Shown here in pieces: positions 62,769 through 64,000 of a stretch of 64,000 bases of DNA. Positions within the stretch are counted from its first letter, which is position 1. Each line of letters opens with the position of its first letter. The position numbers and the translations under genes are program-made. The notes beneath the pieces are model-generated. The model saw nothing but the letters and a program-made list of their open reading frames with translations. It searched no databases and was not told where the DNA came from. The stretch comes from JBBECE01 sp964574935 (GTDB lineage Bacteria; Pseudomonadota; Alphaproteobacteria; Rhizobiales; Devosiaceae), in NCBI GenBank assembly GCA_964574935.1, contig CAZNOZ010000004.1, forward strand, positions 1 to 64,000. Reading direction: 5' to 3'.

Positions 62769-64000
62769 GGGCGTTCACGGCCTCGAACAGGTCGCGAGGA
62801 ATGAGATGATCGTTCCCGTCGCGCATCGAGGCAGCCCAGGCGGCGTCCAGCTTGTCGGCACCGTAGAATGACTCGAGCTCGGACTTGAGGGCGCGCGGGA
62901 CGGCGCCGCCGGCCCATTCCTCGGACCGAACCAGCCGCCACAGACTGGCGGCGGCCTCCAGGATCTCGCCGACGCATTCCCAGGGTTTCTGACCCGCCAG
63001 GCCCGTCAACTGGCGATACGAATCAAGGTTTTCGGGCTGGTCGAGCAGGTTGTGCCGGAAGATGGCGATGAGCCGGTCCTTGTCCATCCAGGGAGCCAGG
63101 ACGAGGAATACGAAGTGGCACTTGGGGCACTCGCCACACCATAGCGGCCCCTTGTTGCGCTCGATGGTGAAATTGCGGTTGCAGCTCGAAAAGACGTCAT
63201 CGAAGCGCGCGGTCCGCGCGAACAGGGCCCCGATCCGCGCTTCCGAATAGGGCCTGAGCAGCGAGAAATAGTCGAGCGCGCCGCCGGTGACGTCGGCAAG
63301 AACGGCACGCATGAGCTTTTCGAAGCGGTAGGACTTCGAATACTGGTGATTGACCAGCCGGCCGTCGAATTCGAGGTTGCCTTCGGATGCCGAGCGCTCG
63401 TTGGACAGCACGATGCGGCGGTAGCCGAAAAGGACCGCGGCCATCGCGGCGATCATGGAGTTGATGGCGGTGGCCGGCACGTGTCCGTTGTAGTAGCCGG
63501 GCTCGGTCGACAGGCGCACCACCTCCGGGTCGATCAGGCGCCGCACGAATACGGGCACGCGATTGAGGCGGGTGACGGACTCGAAGATCGGACCCTTGGG
63601 ATTGACGGCGAAGGGCGAGAAGTCGGCACCCGCCGCCTCGAGCAACGAAATCGTCACCAGCGAATCCTTGCCGCCTCCGACGAGAGTGAGGGCGCGATCG
63701 GTCAGTGCGATCGGGGCGCCGGTGCCGTCGGAAGCGGCGGCGACCAGCTGCAGCTTTCCGAACCGGTGCAGATCGTTGCGGGCGTAGAATTCACCCAGAC
63801 CGTTCTCATAGATGTCGAGGATGAGATCGCGCTGGGCATCGCTGAAGCCCAGCGCCGACGCGTCGATGGACAGCGGCGCCTTGAGCTTGAAGTAGGAAAC
63901 CCCGAGAGTCGCGGCGGTGAGCGCCAACAGGCGCGCAAAGGCGGGGTGGTCGGTCGGCGCGGCGGTGGGCAGCGCCGGGAACTTCAGCTCCTCGACAAAT
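62758..64000 (-). CDS. murL: UDP-MurNAc-L-Ala-L-Glu epimerase MurL, 5' end beyond window
   Basis: The C-terminal 413 residues are visible; the frame is open to base 64000. PP-loop-like VGGGKDSLVTI, then LSNERSASEGNLEFDGRLVN, FDDVFSSCNRNFTI and the Cys motif WCGECPKCHFVFLVLAP are the MurL hallmarks. MurL uses ATP to epimerise the terminal L-Glu of the nucleotide precursor to D-Glu. It is transcribed ahead of murD2, with 11 bp of overlap. Confidence 0.85.
   Translation of the reverse strand, partial: FVEELKFPALPTAAPTDHPAFARLLALTAATLGVSYFKLKAPLSIDASALGFSDAQRDLILDIYENGLGEFYARNDLHRFGKLQLVAAASDGTGAPIALTDRALTLVGGGKDSLVTISLLEAAGADFSPFAVNPKGPIFESVTRLNRVPVFVRRLIDPEVVRLSTEPGYYNGHVPATAINSMIAAMAAVLFGYRRIVLSNERSASEGNLEFDGRLVNHQYSKSYRFEKLMRAVLADVTGGALDYFSLLRPYSEARIGALFARTARFDDVFSSCNRNFTIERNKGPLWCGECPKCHFVFLVLAPWMDKDRLIAIFRHNLLDQPENLDSYRQLTGLAGQKPWECVGEILEAAASLWRLVRSEEWAGGAVPRALKSELESFYGADKLDAAWAASMRDGNDHLIPRDLFEAVNAHAA

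Overview
The window is a GC-rich stretch of an alphaproteobacterial chromosome, most likely order Hyphomicrobiales (inference). Support comes from an FrcBCA-like sugar transporter, FCD-type GntR regulators beside ABC and TRAP operons, an ScfR-type regulator divergent from pccB, CHASE2 cyclase plus FecR genes, and a full CtrA-type site. The genes are densely packed with many 1-4 nt overlaps, and no rRNA, tRNA, CRISPR array or prophage is visible.

Layout. 1-3.8 kb is accessory: a decayed IS5-family transposase carrying copies of a 48-bp repeat, a secreted protein with a nitrile-hydratase-leader-like segment next to a ferritin-like diiron protein, and a broken DUF2568 gene. 3.8-20 kb is a carbohydrate or sugar-acid uptake island. 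It holds two ABC systems of the ribose/fructose type, an SDR, an enolase-superfamily enzyme, a TRAP transporter and three FCD GntR regulators; two of these regulators are paralogues that bracket the ABC block and share a candidate operator. A DctM fragment records an older TRAP locus. 20.0-22.5 kb is the most unusual locus: a divergent ATP-grasp gene, a 121-residue repeat peptide (six copies of an AKIG-type unit) and a HExxH/DPRP enzyme of the RiPP peptide-hydroxylase family. I propose it is an undescribed peptide-modification system.

22.5-25.8 kb is a polar amino acid ABC transporter. 26-34 kb is an operon for peptide or amide uptake and breakdown (M20 hydrolase, Dpp-type transporter, SDR, P1 aminopeptidase). 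34-40 kb has a Kef-type antiporter and a CHASE2 adenylate cyclase/FecR/TPR-barrel operon under a CtrA-like site. 40-51 kb is a run of metabolic genes (iron alcohol dehydrogenase, omega-aminotransferase plus methylmalonate-semialdehyde dehydrogenase, nucleoside hydrolase, ETF-QO, ThuA), followed by a cyclic-nucleotide-gated K+ channel and an atypical receiver protein. 51-61.5 kb is mainly the propionyl-CoA to succinyl-CoA pathway (ScfR regulator, pccB, pccA, mutase, epimerase), interrupted by GIY-YIG, macro-domain and MAPEG genes. 61.5-64 kb carries murD2 and murL, the alternative route to D-glutamate in peptidoglycan; murL runs off the window.

Recurring structure: all five periplasmic binding-protein genes are followed by a perfect GC-rich hairpin before the next transporter gene, and three convergent gene pairs overlap by a CTAG that supplies both stop codons.
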